Both the position numbers and the translations under genes were made by a program. A stretch of 22,362 nt of DNA from a virus: the IMG/VR virus record IMGVR_UViG_3300027601_000030, positions 1-22,362 of that record, one strand, 5' to 3'. Of this stretch, positions 4,253 to 12,462 are shown one piece after another. The notes below the pieces were generated by a model. That model was not told the origin of the DNA, did no database searches, and saw only the letters and a program-made list of their open reading frames with translations. Each line of letters starts with the position of its first letter. Positions within the stretch are counted from its first letter, which is position 1.

Positions 4253-5967
4253 ATGAAGAAAATAAGGAAATTATCGAGAAAGTTTTAGCCTACAAGCTGG
4301 AGGAACATCCGACTCTACCGGCACCCAATAAGCGGCAGCGGCTCGAGATGATCGAGAACATTGGCCCAGAGAAGGTCCTTGATCTGTTCCTTATGCGGGA
4401 GAACAAGATTAAGGCTGAACAGAACGATCCTATGCGCTATGGCCACGAGCTGCCGCACTGGCCGGATGCGGACAAGCTGCTCGATCGTTTTAACGAGATC
4501 GTCGTCCTTGGTGGCAACCGCTCTGGTAAGACTGAGTACGCCGCCAAACGGATGGCTCAAGCTTTTGTGGGGACTGATCTTAATGGGCAAGCGCCGTCTT
4601 GGGTAAAGGAACGCTATGCTAAGCGTAACATCCGCATCTGGTGCTTTCATACTAACCATATGACAAGCGTGTCAGCACAGCAGAACGTATTCTATAAATA
4701 CCTTCCGCCAGAGATTCGCAACATCAAACGTACTAATCATACGCAAATTAGTTTTAGCCAGAAGAATGGATTTAGTGACAATACGGCGGTGTACATGGGT
4801 AACCAGATCTGGTTCCTTAACTATGCCCAGGATATTAAGGTGGTTGAAGGTGGTGAGGTGGACTACGTCTGGTGCGATGAACTTGTCCCGCAGAACTGGC
4901 TCGATACCCTCCGCTACCGTCTGGTTACCCGGTCCGGCAAGCTAATCGTCACTTTTACCCCAGTGCAAGGGTACACCCAGGTCGTGAAGGAGTACATCAA
5001 TAGCGCCAAGGTTACGGCTACCCGCAAATCTCCATTATTACCCAATAACAATGTTCTAACGGTTCCTAAAGGCGAGATGCCCTACCAGGCTGAGAACTTG
5101 TATGGTAGACATGCCTGCATCTGGTATCATACGGAACTTAACCCGTACAACAATTGGGAGCGCATGAAGCAGGAGTTGTCTGGCCGCTCTAGCCATGACA
5201 TTAAGATCCGCGCTTATGGTTGGGCCGATCAGACGGCTGGCTCCGAATTCCCAATGTTTGGTGACCATAACATATGGAAAGGTGACGCGGAAGAGGTTAT
5301 TCCTGACGGGAGCAACTACATGGCGGTAGATCCGGCAGGTGCTCGAAACTGGTTTATGCTCTGGGGAAGAGTAGATAAGTACGGTATACTATGGGTCTAC
5401 CGTGAATGGCCGGACCAAAGCTATGGGGAATGGGCTTTGGCTAGCGACAAGGCTGATGGACGAGCTGGACCGGCACAGAAGGCTGGTGCTGGCCGTGGGG
5501 TAAACGAGTATACTGAGCTTATCTGGAGCCTAGAAACGGCTGGAGACAAGCGTGAGATGATCGTGGACCGTTGGATTGATCCTAGGACCGCTGGCACAGA
5601 GACAATCACCAAAGATGGCGGCGTTACAGTGCTGGATTTGCTGTATCAGGCTGATAATCCGCTTATATTTACGCCGTCAGCCGCCTTGCCAATTGAGGAG
5701 CGTGTGATGATTATCAATGATCTTTTGTCATGGAATATAGAAAATCCAATGGTAAAAGGTACAAATCATCCAAAACTTATGATTCACGAGTCTTGTCAGA
5801 ACTTAATATACAGCCTAAAGGAATGGACTGGACAAGATGGACAAAAAGGTGCTAGTAAAGATCCAATTGACGCCTTAGGGTATATGGTGGTAATGCAGCC
5901 ACAATATTTTGGAGGCGAACAATGGGAAAAGCAAGTTAAGCAAATGGCTAAATGCGGTTCCTATTAA
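4249..5967 (+). CDS. terL: Terminase large subunit (TerL)
   Basis: A 572-residue DNA-packaging motor with both domains. ATPase: Walker A GGNRSGKT at residues 88-95 after a beta strand (EIVVLG), and Walker B EVDYVWCDEL with the D210-E211 pair. Nuclease (RNase H-like): D361 in MAVDPAG, D444 in DRWIDPRTAG, and D538/D541 in SKDPIDALGYM near the C-terminus, the expected three acidic positions. TerL docks on the portal, hydrolyses ATP to pump DNA into the prohead and cuts the concatemer. The length is usual for podoviruses. The start at ATG 4249 overlaps a small upstream frame and has only a weak AGGGAAAG upstream. The portal gene follows after 14 bases. No clear small terminase gene is seen beside it. 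Confidence 0.95.
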   Translation: MNEENKEIIEKVLAYKLEEHPTLPAPNKRQRLEMIENIGPEKVLDLFLMRENKIKAEQNDPMRYGHELPHWPDADKLLDRFNEIVVLGGNRSGKTEYAAKRMAQAFVGTDLNGQAPSWVKERYAKRNIRIWCFHTNHMTSVSAQQNVFYKYLPPEIRNIKRTNHTQISFSQKNGFSDNTAVYMGNQIWFLNYAQDIKVVEGGEVDYVWCDELVPQNWLDTLRYRLVTRSGKLIVTFTPVQGYTQVVKEYINSAKVTATRKSPLLPNNNVLTVPKGEMPYQAENLYGRHACIWYHTELNPYNNWERMKQELSGRSSHDIKIRAYGWADQTAGSEFPMFGDHNIWKGDAEEVIPDGSNYMAVDPAGARNWFMLWGRVDKYGILWVYREWPDQSYGEWALASDKADGRAGPAQKAGAGRGVNEYTELIWSLETAGDKREMIVDRWIDPRTAGTETITKDGGVTVLDLLYQADNPLIFTPSAALPIEERVMIINDLLSWNIENPMVKGTNHPKLMIHESCQNLIYSLKEWTGQDGQKGASKDPIDALGYMVVMQPQYFGGEQWEKQVKQMAKCGSY

Positions 5968-5981
5968 AAGTTTAATTGTCT

Positions 5982-8108
5982 ATGTATTCAGCTTCTTCAG
6001 ATCCTTTAGCTATTGCAACAAACATTCCTGACGTTGGGGATTTGTTGAGTGAGTACAATCGTGCGATGATTAATTCGACGCAGGGTAACCTGACGACGAA
6101 GTTTGATGATGTGCGTTTTGCTCGGTGGGCTGGTCAAAGTGATGACGGGAAAAAGCATAGCAATTTGCGTAACGAAGGTGACCCAGCTTGGCCGTTTGAA
6201 GGGGCAAGTGATGTCCGCAATCGCTTAATTGACTCTACCTGCAACGAGCTTTCGTCTTTGCTAGTTACCGCATTTGAACGTGCAACCATTCGCACAAGTG
6301 GTATTGAGATGAATGATATGACGGTTAGTGGCATTGCTACTACGTTACTACACTGGATTCGCGACAATAAAATGCCGCTTGAGTTGCGCCGGGAAGCTGA
6401 ACTTGGGGCGCAGTACGCTTTTCAGTACGGGTGGACAGCGTTTTTTATTGGCTGGAAACAGAACATCAGTAAGCGCGAGCAGCCTGTTACAATGGATGAG
6501 ATTATTGCTTTAGCGCAGCAGTCGCAAAGTCCTACGCTAATGCAGTTGCCAGACTTAATCATGCAACAGTCCGACGAGGCTGTTGCTATTATTGAAGCTA
6601 CAGTGCCAGGGCTTACTGCCACCGATGCAAAGCGAATGGTTAAAGAACTGGCTGAAACAGGCGCAACCACAAGAGATGAAGAATATGTTAGCAAAAACCT
6701 TCCTGAGATTATTGCTCTTAAGCCTTGGGATGAAGTTCTTGTTCCGCCTGAAACGGCGGACCTGCAACGATCCCGTGTAATTTTTCGCAGAACATGGATG
6801 TCTGAAGTTGAGATTCGCGAGAAGATTACTACAGAAGGCTGGAATGAAGATTGGGTAGAGCTTGCTGTGCAGATGGCGGGCAAAAGCAGCACGATGTACA
6901 ACACAAACATCCTGCCAAGCACAGAGCTGCTAGTGTACAACGGCCTCAATTATCAAAACATGATTGAGATTGTGTACTGCTACACAAAGAGCTTAGACGG
7001 TAAGGCTCCGTGCATCTATTACACGGTTATCTGTCCGCAGGCGGCAGTGGATCATCCTAAAGAAAAAATCTCTTATGCTATCCATGAAAGACTCGACTAC
7101 GCGCACGGAGAGTATCCGTTTGTGGAGTTCCGTCGTGAGTGTATTCGCCGTGCTATTACTGACACTCGCGGCGTCCCTGAACTTGCTCACACGGATCAGG
7201 ACGAAATCAAAGCGCAGCACGATTCCATCCGGGATCATACTGCCTTCTCGACTCTTCCTCCCATTAAAGTCGTCAAACGAATTGGTGCCATCAATCGAGT
7301 TGGCCCTGGAGTCCAGTTACCTGTCGTAAGTCCATCTGACTACACATTTATGGACCCACCGGCTCGCGAGCCTAGTGTGGCATTTAACTTGATTAACCGT
7401 GTTGAGGCAAGTCATGCAGCTTACTTTGGCACGCTTAATCCTGGCGTAGACCAACGTAAGACGCAGCTTAGCCAACAGATGATTGTGAACACTTGGCTGC
7501 TGACTTGGCGGACGATCTTTAGGCAGATGTTTAGCTTGTGCTGCCAGTACATGTCCCCTGCGGAGATACAGCGTATCACTGGCGGACAGTTGCCGCAGAG
7601 CCTGTCTGAGATCCACAACGAGTTTGATCTTACCGTCAAGTTTGATGTGATGGATCTGGATAAAGACTATATCGCACAGAAGATCGACTTTCTTACCAAG
7701 GTGGCACAGCTCGATACTGGTGGCGTGCTAAACAGGAATAAGCTTACTGAGATGATGATTCAAGCTATCGCTCCAGAGGTGGCAAAAGACTTGATCCTTA
7801 ATCCGCAGGATGCCAGCAAACAGATGTTCAAGGATGTGCAAACCGACATTGGAATGATGTTGCTTGGCAATGAAGCGTTGTATCAAGAGAACGATCCTAC
7901 CGCACAGACTAAGCTTCAGTATGCGCAGCAGATTTTGCAGGCTAATCCTAAAGCTCAAGCCGCTCTCCAGCAGGACGAGAACTTCAAGGCGCTGTTTGAG
8001 AACTACGTTAAGAGCCTTCAGATGTCTGTTATGCAACAGCAAAATGCGCAGATTGGCCGGATTGGAGTAACTCCAGTGGCACAGCAAGCACAACAGGCTC
8101 AACAGTAA
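5982..8108 (+). CDS. Portal protein
   Basis: A 708-residue protein directly after terL, in the standard portal position and size range for P22/SU10-like podoviruses. It has the N-terminal segment KFDDVRFARWAGQSDDGKKH, then WPFEGASDVRNRLID, typical of large phage portals. Further on there are long helical stem-like regions and a Gln-rich C-terminus (VAQQAQQAQQ) that may enter the capsid as a barrel-like tail. The portal forms the dodecameric DNA entry ring at one vertex and binds TerL, scaffold and then the adaptor. I start at ATG 5982; TTG 5976 would add two residues. There is no Shine-Dalgarno. The next gene begins one base after its stop. Confidence 0.88.
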   Translation: MYSASSDPLAIATNIPDVGDLLSEYNRAMINSTQGNLTTKFDDVRFARWAGQSDDGKKHSNLRNEGDPAWPFEGASDVRNRLIDSTCNELSSLLVTAFERATIRTSGIEMNDMTVSGIATTLLHWIRDNKMPLELRREAELGAQYAFQYGWTAFFIGWKQNISKREQPVTMDEIIALAQQSQSPTLMQLPDLIMQQSDEAVAIIEATVPGLTATDAKRMVKELAETGATTRDEEYVSKNLPEIIALKPWDEVLVPPETADLQRSRVIFRRTWMSEVEIREKITTEGWNEDWVELAVQMAGKSSTMYNTNILPSTELLVYNGLNYQNMIEIVYCYTKSLDGKAPCIYYTVICPQAAVDHPKEKISYAIHERLDYAHGEYPFVEFRRECIRRAITDTRGVPELAHTDQDEIKAQHDSIRDHTAFSTLPPIKVVKRIGAINRVGPGVQLPVVSPSDYTFMDPPAREPSVAFNLINRVEASHAAYFGTLNPGVDQRKTQLSQQMIVNTWLLTWRTIFRQMFSLCCQYMSPAEIQRITGGQLPQSLSEIHNEFDLTVKFDVMDLDKDYIAQKIDFLTKVAQLDTGGVLNRNKLTEMMIQAIAPEVAKDLILNPQDASKQMFKDVQTDIGMMLLGNEALYQENDPTAQTKLQYAQQILQANPKAQAALQQDENFKALFENYVKSLQMSVMQQQNAQIGRIGVTPVAQQAQQAQQ

Positions 8109-8109
8109 T

Positions 8110-8361
8110 ATGACGGAAAATCAAAAGGCGGCCTTTGGATTTTCAGGGAAAAATCTTATTTGGAGTCAAGTGCTTGAAGTAATTGAACAGCTTCAAGAGC
8201 AACACTGGATGGTTGCTATAAGTAAAGACTGCAAAGGAGAAGATAGAATACATACAGCCGGACAAGCTGATGGTATTAATTTAGTTTTAAGCGCACTTAT
8301 TGAATTAAGAAAACAAGCAAGACAATTAAATGGCTTGACTCCTGAAGAAGATTTGGCATAA
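8110..8361 (+). CDS. Small conserved-looking protein after portal, 83 aa
   Basis: An 83-residue soluble protein from ATG 8110, one base after the portal stop. Residues 16-30 are helical (LIWSQVLEVIEQLQE), followed by a turn with KDCKGEDRIHTAGQADGINL and a second helix (VLSALIELRKQARQLNG). I have no family name, but a short protein at this place between portal and scaffold is common in this type of phage. A role in head assembly is inferred from position only. The following 64 bases hold a small hairpin (TCCAG/CTGGA near 8378-8394) and no clear ribosome-binding site for the scaffold gene. Confidence 0.75.
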   Translation: MTENQKAAFGFSGKNLIWSQVLEVIEQLQEQHWMVAISKDCKGEDRIHTAGQADGINLVLSALIELRKQARQLNGLTPEEDLA

Positions 8362-8425
8362 AGCCACTAACGGGCCTTCCAGCGTTACTGGATTGATTAA
8401 ATAAAGGGCTTGCTACCGATATAGC

Positions 8426-9421
8426 ATGAATAACACAAACACACAGCCTGACGCCGGGAGTCAGGAGGCAGACAGTACACCCGTTGCAAATAACCTCGGA
8501 AGGATTGACGAACACAGCCTAGCTGATTTTGTTAAATCCAATTTCCTAAACGAGGAGGAGGCGGCTCCAGCCAAAGAGGAGCAGGCCGACATTGAGGCAG
8601 AAGCTGAAGAGCCAATTACGGACTCAGAGGTAGAAGCTGAAGTAGAAGCCGATCAGTCCACCGATGAAGAAGGTGAGCCTGAAGAGAGTTCTTTGAGTCG
8701 AGGCGTGCAGAAACGTATCAACAAATTAGTTGCTGCAAAGAAAGCCGCCCAGGCACAACTTGAAGAGAGAGAAGCCAGATTAGCGCAAATGGAGCGCGAG
8801 TTGCAGGCGTTAAAGTCTGTTCCGCAAACCAATGCGCCAACCATATCTGACGCTGTTGAGGCACTTAGTTCTATTAATGAAGTAAATGCTGAATTTCAGC
8901 GAGCATTATATGTTTTGGATTGGTGCGAAGATAATCCTGATGGTGGTGTAATTACTGATCCGCAAGGTAATCAGATTGAATTAGACAATCACCAGGTTCG
9001 CGACATGAGAAAACTGGCTAGACGTAGAAAGGAAATTGAGTTGCCAGCTAGGCTTCAATATTTGAACCAAAAGTCTCAAATTGAACCGGTGTTGACAGCC
9101 AAACATCCTTGGATGCGTAAGCCGGAAAGCGAAGAATACAGGGTAGCACAGCAAGTATTGCGTGATTTCCCTGAAGTAAAGCGCCGCCCGGATCATATGC
9201 ATTTGGTTGCCGCATTAATTGAAGGGCTTAAAGTGTTTGCAGAACGAGATTCTGGAAAGGCTAAAGCTACACCAATTAGGCGAGCGCCAGCACAGCCAAG
9301 CGTCAAGGCTCCTCCTAGAGTTGATAAAGATGATTCTTCTCGCGCACAGAAATCTTTTCTTAAGGATACTTCAAACAGAGATGGACTGAGTGACCTAGTA
9401 AAAGCAATGGGGTTTGTGTAA
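8426..9421 (+). CDS. Scaffolding protein (predicted)
   Basis: A 331-residue protein immediately before the capsid gene, where phage scaffolds are found. The first 90 residues are disordered and very acidic (runs of Glu and Asp). Residues about 93-130 form a strong coiled coil (INKLVAAKKAAQAQLEEREA). The C-terminal part is basic with RRKEIELPARLQYLNQKS, and the end is Lys/Arg/Pro-rich, suited to bind the inner face of the coat protein. Scaffolds template prohead assembly and are then removed. No protease motif is visible, so self-cleavage is not suggested. Identification rests on composition and position rather than on a motif. Confidence 0.8.
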   Translation: MNNTNTQPDAGSQEADSTPVANNLGRIDEHSLADFVKSNFLNEEEAAPAKEEQADIEAEAEEPITDSEVEAEVEADQSTDEEGEPEESSLSRGVQKRINKLVAAKKAAQAQLEEREARLAQMERELQALKSVPQTNAPTISDAVEALSSINEVNAEFQRALYVLDWCEDNPDGGVITDPQGNQIELDNHQVRDMRKLARRRKEIELPARLQYLNQKSQIEPVLTAKHPWMRKPESEEYRVAQQVLRDFPEVKRRPDHMHLVAALIEGLKVFAERDSGKAKATPIRRAPAQPSVKAPPRVDKDDSSRAQKSFLKDTSNRDGLSDLVKAMGFV

Positions 9422-9464
9422 GCCCCAATTTAACTCAGTAACCTAACTTAAATTATTTAGTATT

Positions 9465-10517
9465 ATGGCACTTCTAACTGAACCTAATCTTAGTGGTCGC
9501 GGTAAACGCGAAGACCTGATGGACATGATTGCGCTTGTCGATGCGAAAGACACGCCATTCACGTCTATGGCCCGCAAGGGCAGCAAACCCGGAAACATGT
9601 TTTTCCGTTGGCAGGCAGACAGCAATCCTGCTCCCAAAGTTGGCGGCACGATTGACGGCACGGATGTTAGCTCCTACACCAACTGGGATGTAGGTTACCG
9701 CGCCGAGCTGGCAAACTACGCGCAGGTGTTCCGCATGGACGCCGTTCGTGTTTCCAAACTGTCTACTGACATTGCTCAGGTGGCAGGTGTGCGTGATGAG
9801 CTGGCGTATAACGTCAGCAAGTCTATCCTTCAGTGCAAGCGTTCGATTGAGACGACTCTCTGCTCGAACCAGACTGCACAGCAGGATACAGGATCTGTTC
9901 CTTACCTCACGGCAGGGATTCAGACCTGGATCAGCACCGCAGGCACGGGCACCCCGACTCCAGGAGATATCCCTTCGCAGTTCCGCACTCCTACTGACTC
10001 GATCCTCACTGGTGCATCCAGCGGACTGACCGACACAGCAGTGCAGGGAATGCTCAAGAGCATCTACAACCAGACTGGTCAGTACCGCTCGTTCGATGCC
10101 ATCGTTGGCACCGACCTCAAGCGTGCATTTACCAGCTTGCTTGGAACGTCACAGTTGACCACAACTTCCACTGCTGGAGTTTTGGCTGCTGGTGCAACCA
10201 AGGTGCAGACCTTCCAGCGCGACGCTGCTGCTGAAACGTACATTCAATCCGTGGACGTGTTCCAGGGTGACTTTGGTACGGTTAAGCTGCACCCCACGGT
10301 GTTCCTTGGAACGATCAGTGGTGGCGCATGGACTGTCACCCCGTACAAAGGTCTTGTCCTTAACATGGACCTGATCGAAGTGCGCTACGGTGGCAATGTT
10401 GCCGCTGTGCAGTCGCTGCCAGACTTTGGCGGCGGCCCTGCTCGCGTCGTAGAGGCCGTCTGTGGTCTTGTTGTCGGGAACCCATTGGGTCTTGGCAAGT
10501 TTGACTTCAGCTCGTAG
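9465..10517 (+). CDS. Major capsid protein, SU10-like (DUF5309-type)
   Basis: A 350-residue protein with the features of the SU10-type major capsid family: DTPFTSMARKG at residues 26-36, then a FRWQAD strand, NYAQVFRMDAVRVSK around residues 86-100, a long helix with ELAYNVSKSILQCKRSIE, and QSVDVFQGDFGTVKLHP in the C-terminal half. These proteins have an HK97-like fold and form the icosahedral or elongated shell. It follows the scaffold by 43 bases that are AT-rich and without a Shine-Dalgarno (TTAGTATT before ATG). GC-rich, regular codon use fits strong expression. The next 175 bases are structured and non-coding, which may separate capsid expression from the genes that follow. Confidence 0.9.
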   Translation: MALLTEPNLSGRGKREDLMDMIALVDAKDTPFTSMARKGSKPGNMFFRWQADSNPAPKVGGTIDGTDVSSYTNWDVGYRAELANYAQVFRMDAVRVSKLSTDIAQVAGVRDELAYNVSKSILQCKRSIETTLCSNQTAQQDTGSVPYLTAGIQTWISTAGTGTPTPGDIPSQFRTPTDSILTGASSGLTDTAVQGMLKSIYNQTGQYRSFDAIVGTDLKRAFTSLLGTSQLTTTSTAGVLAAGATKVQTFQRDAAAETYIQSVDVFQGDFGTVKLHPTVFLGTISGGAWTVTPYKGLVLNMDLIEVRYGGNVAAVQSLPDFGGGPARVVEAVCGLVVGNPLGLGKFDFSS

Positions 10518-10522
10518 GCTTG

Positions 10523-10577
10523 ATTTGCGACACCTGCCGATCCGTGGTCACGGGTAATGCCGATGACGGACGCAAAT
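10523..10577 (+). promoter_or_regulatory. Branched inverted-repeat element after the capsid gene
   Basis: ATTTGCG (10523-10529) pairs with CGCAAAT (10571-10577). Inside are a hairpin ATCCGT/ACGGGT (10540-10545 with 10550-10555, loop GGTC) and a small CCG/CGG hairpin (10560-10562 with 10567-10569). The shape is like a three-way junction. It starts five bases after the capsid stop codon. It could lower read-through or protect the capsid mRNA end; no U-run makes it a typical terminator. Confidence 0.5.
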
Positions 10578-10591
10578 GAGAGTGGTGTGAC

Positions 10592-10684
10592 TGCTGGAGA
10601 GACAGCATGTGACCGTTCCCGCAGTATACTAGGACGGATCGAACGCCGGAAGCCCGCTAGGCGTGACACTCTGGAGAGACAGGG
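10592..10684 (+). repeat. Two hairpins sharing the 12-mer CTGGAGAGACAG
   Basis: CTGGAGAGACAG occurs exactly at 10594-10605 and 10671-10682. In each copy the flanks form a 5-bp stem around the same loop, GAGAGA: TGCTG/CAGCA (10592-10596 with 10603-10607) and CTCTG/CAGGG (10669-10673 with 10680-10684, one G-U pair). The differing but compensating stem bases suggest selection for the folded form. The second copy is 8 bases before the next start codon. Confidence 0.55.
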
Positions 10685-10692
10685 GCACTTTT

Positions 10693-11040
10693 ATGATTGA
10701 TATCGACCCTAGTTTAATTCCTGCAATGGAAGCTGAGTTTCGACGAGGCTGGCAGATGAATCGTATTCAGGCTGAGATCGACTCAAAGAACTCTGCCAAG
10801 TTTACAAAAATGCGCCACAAGTCGATTGATGGGATTGGTCAAAAGGTTGGTAGTATTCCGGGGCAGGCTTATCACTTCTGGGGGCAAAAACTTGGGTATC
10901 AATGTTGGGATGACGAGAAGTTTCTTGCAGAGTTTTGGAGGGATAATCCTCAGTGCAAAGTTAACTCTGGCGGAACAAAAGAAATTAGTGTAGGTTGGGT
11001 TCCATCCACTAACGTAAGATCCCGCACCGTTTACGCATGA
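10693..11040 (+). CDS. Conserved phage protein between capsid and adaptor, 115 aa
   Basis: I start at ATG 10693, eight bases after AGGGG, which is one of the few Shine-Dalgarno-like sequences here. The product begins MIDIDPSLIPAMEAEFRRGW. The central part, KVGSIPGQAYHFWGQKLGYQ followed by CWDDEKFLAEFWRDNP, is a pattern I recognise from uncharacterised proteins at this position in aquatic phages. It is a small soluble protein with several Trp residues. Being between capsid and adaptor it may be a head-completion or decoration protein, but the function is not established. It overlaps the adaptor gene by four bases (ATGA). Confidence 0.8.
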   Translation: MIDIDPSLIPAMEAEFRRGWQMNRIQAEIDSKNSAKFTKMRHKSIDGIGQKVGSIPGQAYHFWGQKLGYQCWDDEKFLAEFWRDNPQCKVNSGGTKEISVGWVPSTNVRSRTVYA

Positions 11041-12245
11041 AGACTGTTCCATTTAGCGACATCTTGTCTGAAGTTTGCCAATTAATTGGATTGGACAAAA
11101 GCACGCTAAATGACAAAAGCTTTGGCGCTATTCGCGACTTTACGTCACGTCGCATTGGTACAATTTGGGACCGCGAAGAGTGGCCCGACATTAACAGGTA
11201 CATTAAGACGTTTACTGGCAATCCAATTAGTGCTGCCACATTTGTTAATCCGCCTGTCTTGCAGACAGAATCTTTGCTAGATCTGACAACTCAAGATTTG
11301 CTGCCTCTTTTTCAGCAATTTGAAGAAAACACAATTGCGCTAAAGCTAACTTTGGACTCAAATTTTCCAAGAGTTTACTTGGCTGATTTTGCGGCAGACA
11401 CCTTTAGGCTTGGTACAATCACAGAAACTGAGGTTGCCTTTGAAAATCCATTTTACTACAACTACAATGGTGAGCTTATAAGTCTTTCTGATAGAAAGTA
11501 CACGTTTACTTACACATCGGCTACAGACTTAAATGGCGAATACATTGCTGATATCAGCATTAAATTGCCATACGAGTCTTCAATAACTTTTCCAACTTAT
11601 CAGGGGCCAAACGGAAGCCTGACTACAACTGTGCTTTTTGATAAGAATCCACAGCGCATTGTTCAAATGCCAACTGGATCTTTGCAGGGGCTTGCGGCAT
11701 GGCAGCGAGATCCAAGGCTAACTACGCGAGTTGTGCCTGTAGATTTTACCGTAGAGGACATGTATACCATTCCATCTACAACCAAGACAGTGGATGTTAC
11801 ATATCTTCGTTTTTTAGAAAATGGAGAAAAGCACATACAATATAGACTTGATGCTCCAAGGTTAACTGGCAATCAGTTTGAAAATTCAACTGTGTATTCT
11901 GTTGGATCTCAAGTTTATTACGATACTCTTCAGTTGTCTTCTGCTTATGAGCCAACAAACTTAGGTCGCGGAACCAAGGGAAACTTTTGGAACTCTGTTG
12001 CCTCTTCAAGTTCAGTTGCTCCAGCAGATCCACCTAATCAATATTGGGAAGTTGTAGCAATACCATACAGATTTAAGGATTTTTTAGTAAATGGAGTTAG
12101 CTCTGATTTTCTAAAGTCAGAAGCACGAACTGATGAGGCTGTTGTGCTTGATCAAATTGCCGAAATGGCAGTGCAGCAACAGATTGATGTTCTTATTCGC
12201 CAGCAAGGACAAGCTCAAAAAATGAATATGGTTTACACTTATTGA
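11037..12245 (+). CDS. Head-tail adaptor protein with inserted carbohydrate-binding-like segment
   Basis: A 402-residue protein. The N-terminal 60 residues (FSDILSEVCQLIGLDKSTLN onward to WDREEWPDI) and the C-terminal helices (LKSEARTDEAVVLDQIAEMA) resemble SU10-type adaptors that sit under the portal and receive the nozzle. The middle is beta-rich. Residues about 279-345 look like a small carbohydrate-binding module: VYSVGSQVYYD, then Pro- and Trp-containing strands ending QYWEVV. This is like the CBM5/12-type pattern in phage fibres, so part of the adaptor may be exposed on the tail. Starts at ATG 11037 in a four-base overlap with the upstream gene and ends two bases before the next ATG. 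Confidence 0.72.
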   Translation: MKTVPFSDILSEVCQLIGLDKSTLNDKSFGAIRDFTSRRIGTIWDREEWPDINRYIKTFTGNPISAATFVNPPVLQTESLLDLTTQDLLPLFQQFEENTIALKLTLDSNFPRVYLADFAADTFRLGTITETEVAFENPFYYNYNGELISLSDRKYTFTYTSATDLNGEYIADISIKLPYESSITFPTYQGPNGSLTTTVLFDKNPQRIVQMPTGSLQGLAAWQRDPRLTTRVVPVDFTVEDMYTIPSTTKTVDVTYLRFLENGEKHIQYRLDAPRLTGNQFENSTVYSVGSQVYYDTLQLSSAYEPTNLGRGTKGNFWNSVASSSSVAPADPPNQYWEVVAIPYRFKDFLVNGVSSDFLKSEARTDEAVVLDQIAEMAVQQQIDVLIRQQGQAQKMNMVYTY

Positions 12246-12247
12246 GC

Positions 12248-12460
12248 ATGATTAAAAAATTTCTCATAAAAAGAAATGGAACTCCAGCGGCTCCTGGAGC
12301 AAAGCTTGTTGTAAATATTGGAGTAAAGGGTGATAAACAAACTTTCAAGTTTCGTAAACAAGCGTATACTCCAACTCCTCCTGCCGTTGTGTATCAGATA
12401 TTGACTGAGACAGGAGACTACCTTAATAATGAGTTCAGTTATCGCATTACCACGAGTTAA
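12248..12460 (+). CDS. Small basic protein between adaptor and fibres, 70 aa
   Basis: ATG 12248 lies two bases after the adaptor stop and gives MIKKFLIKRNGTPAAPGAKL, then a Lys-rich strand (KGDKQTFKFRKQAYTPTPPA) and a C-terminus with YQILTETGDYLNNEFSYRIT. It is beta-like with no membrane segment. A TTG at 12242 would add two residues. It is tightly packed between the adaptor and the first fibre gene, so a structural or assembly role is likely, but I do not recognise it. Confidence 0.7.
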   Translation: MIKKFLIKRNGTPAAPGAKLVVNIGVKGDKQTFKFRKQAYTPTPPAVVYQILTETGDYLNNEFSYRITTS

Positions 12461-12462
12461 TT

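Noticed and set aside
6422-6949. 175-codon minus-strand frame inside the portal gene
   Set aside because: A shadow of the portal coding strand; Ser/Cys-rich composition, no own start signal or family resemblance.
8378-8394. Terminator between the 83-residue gene and the scaffold gene
   Set aside because: The TCCAG/CTGGA hairpin is only 5 bp and has no T-run after it.
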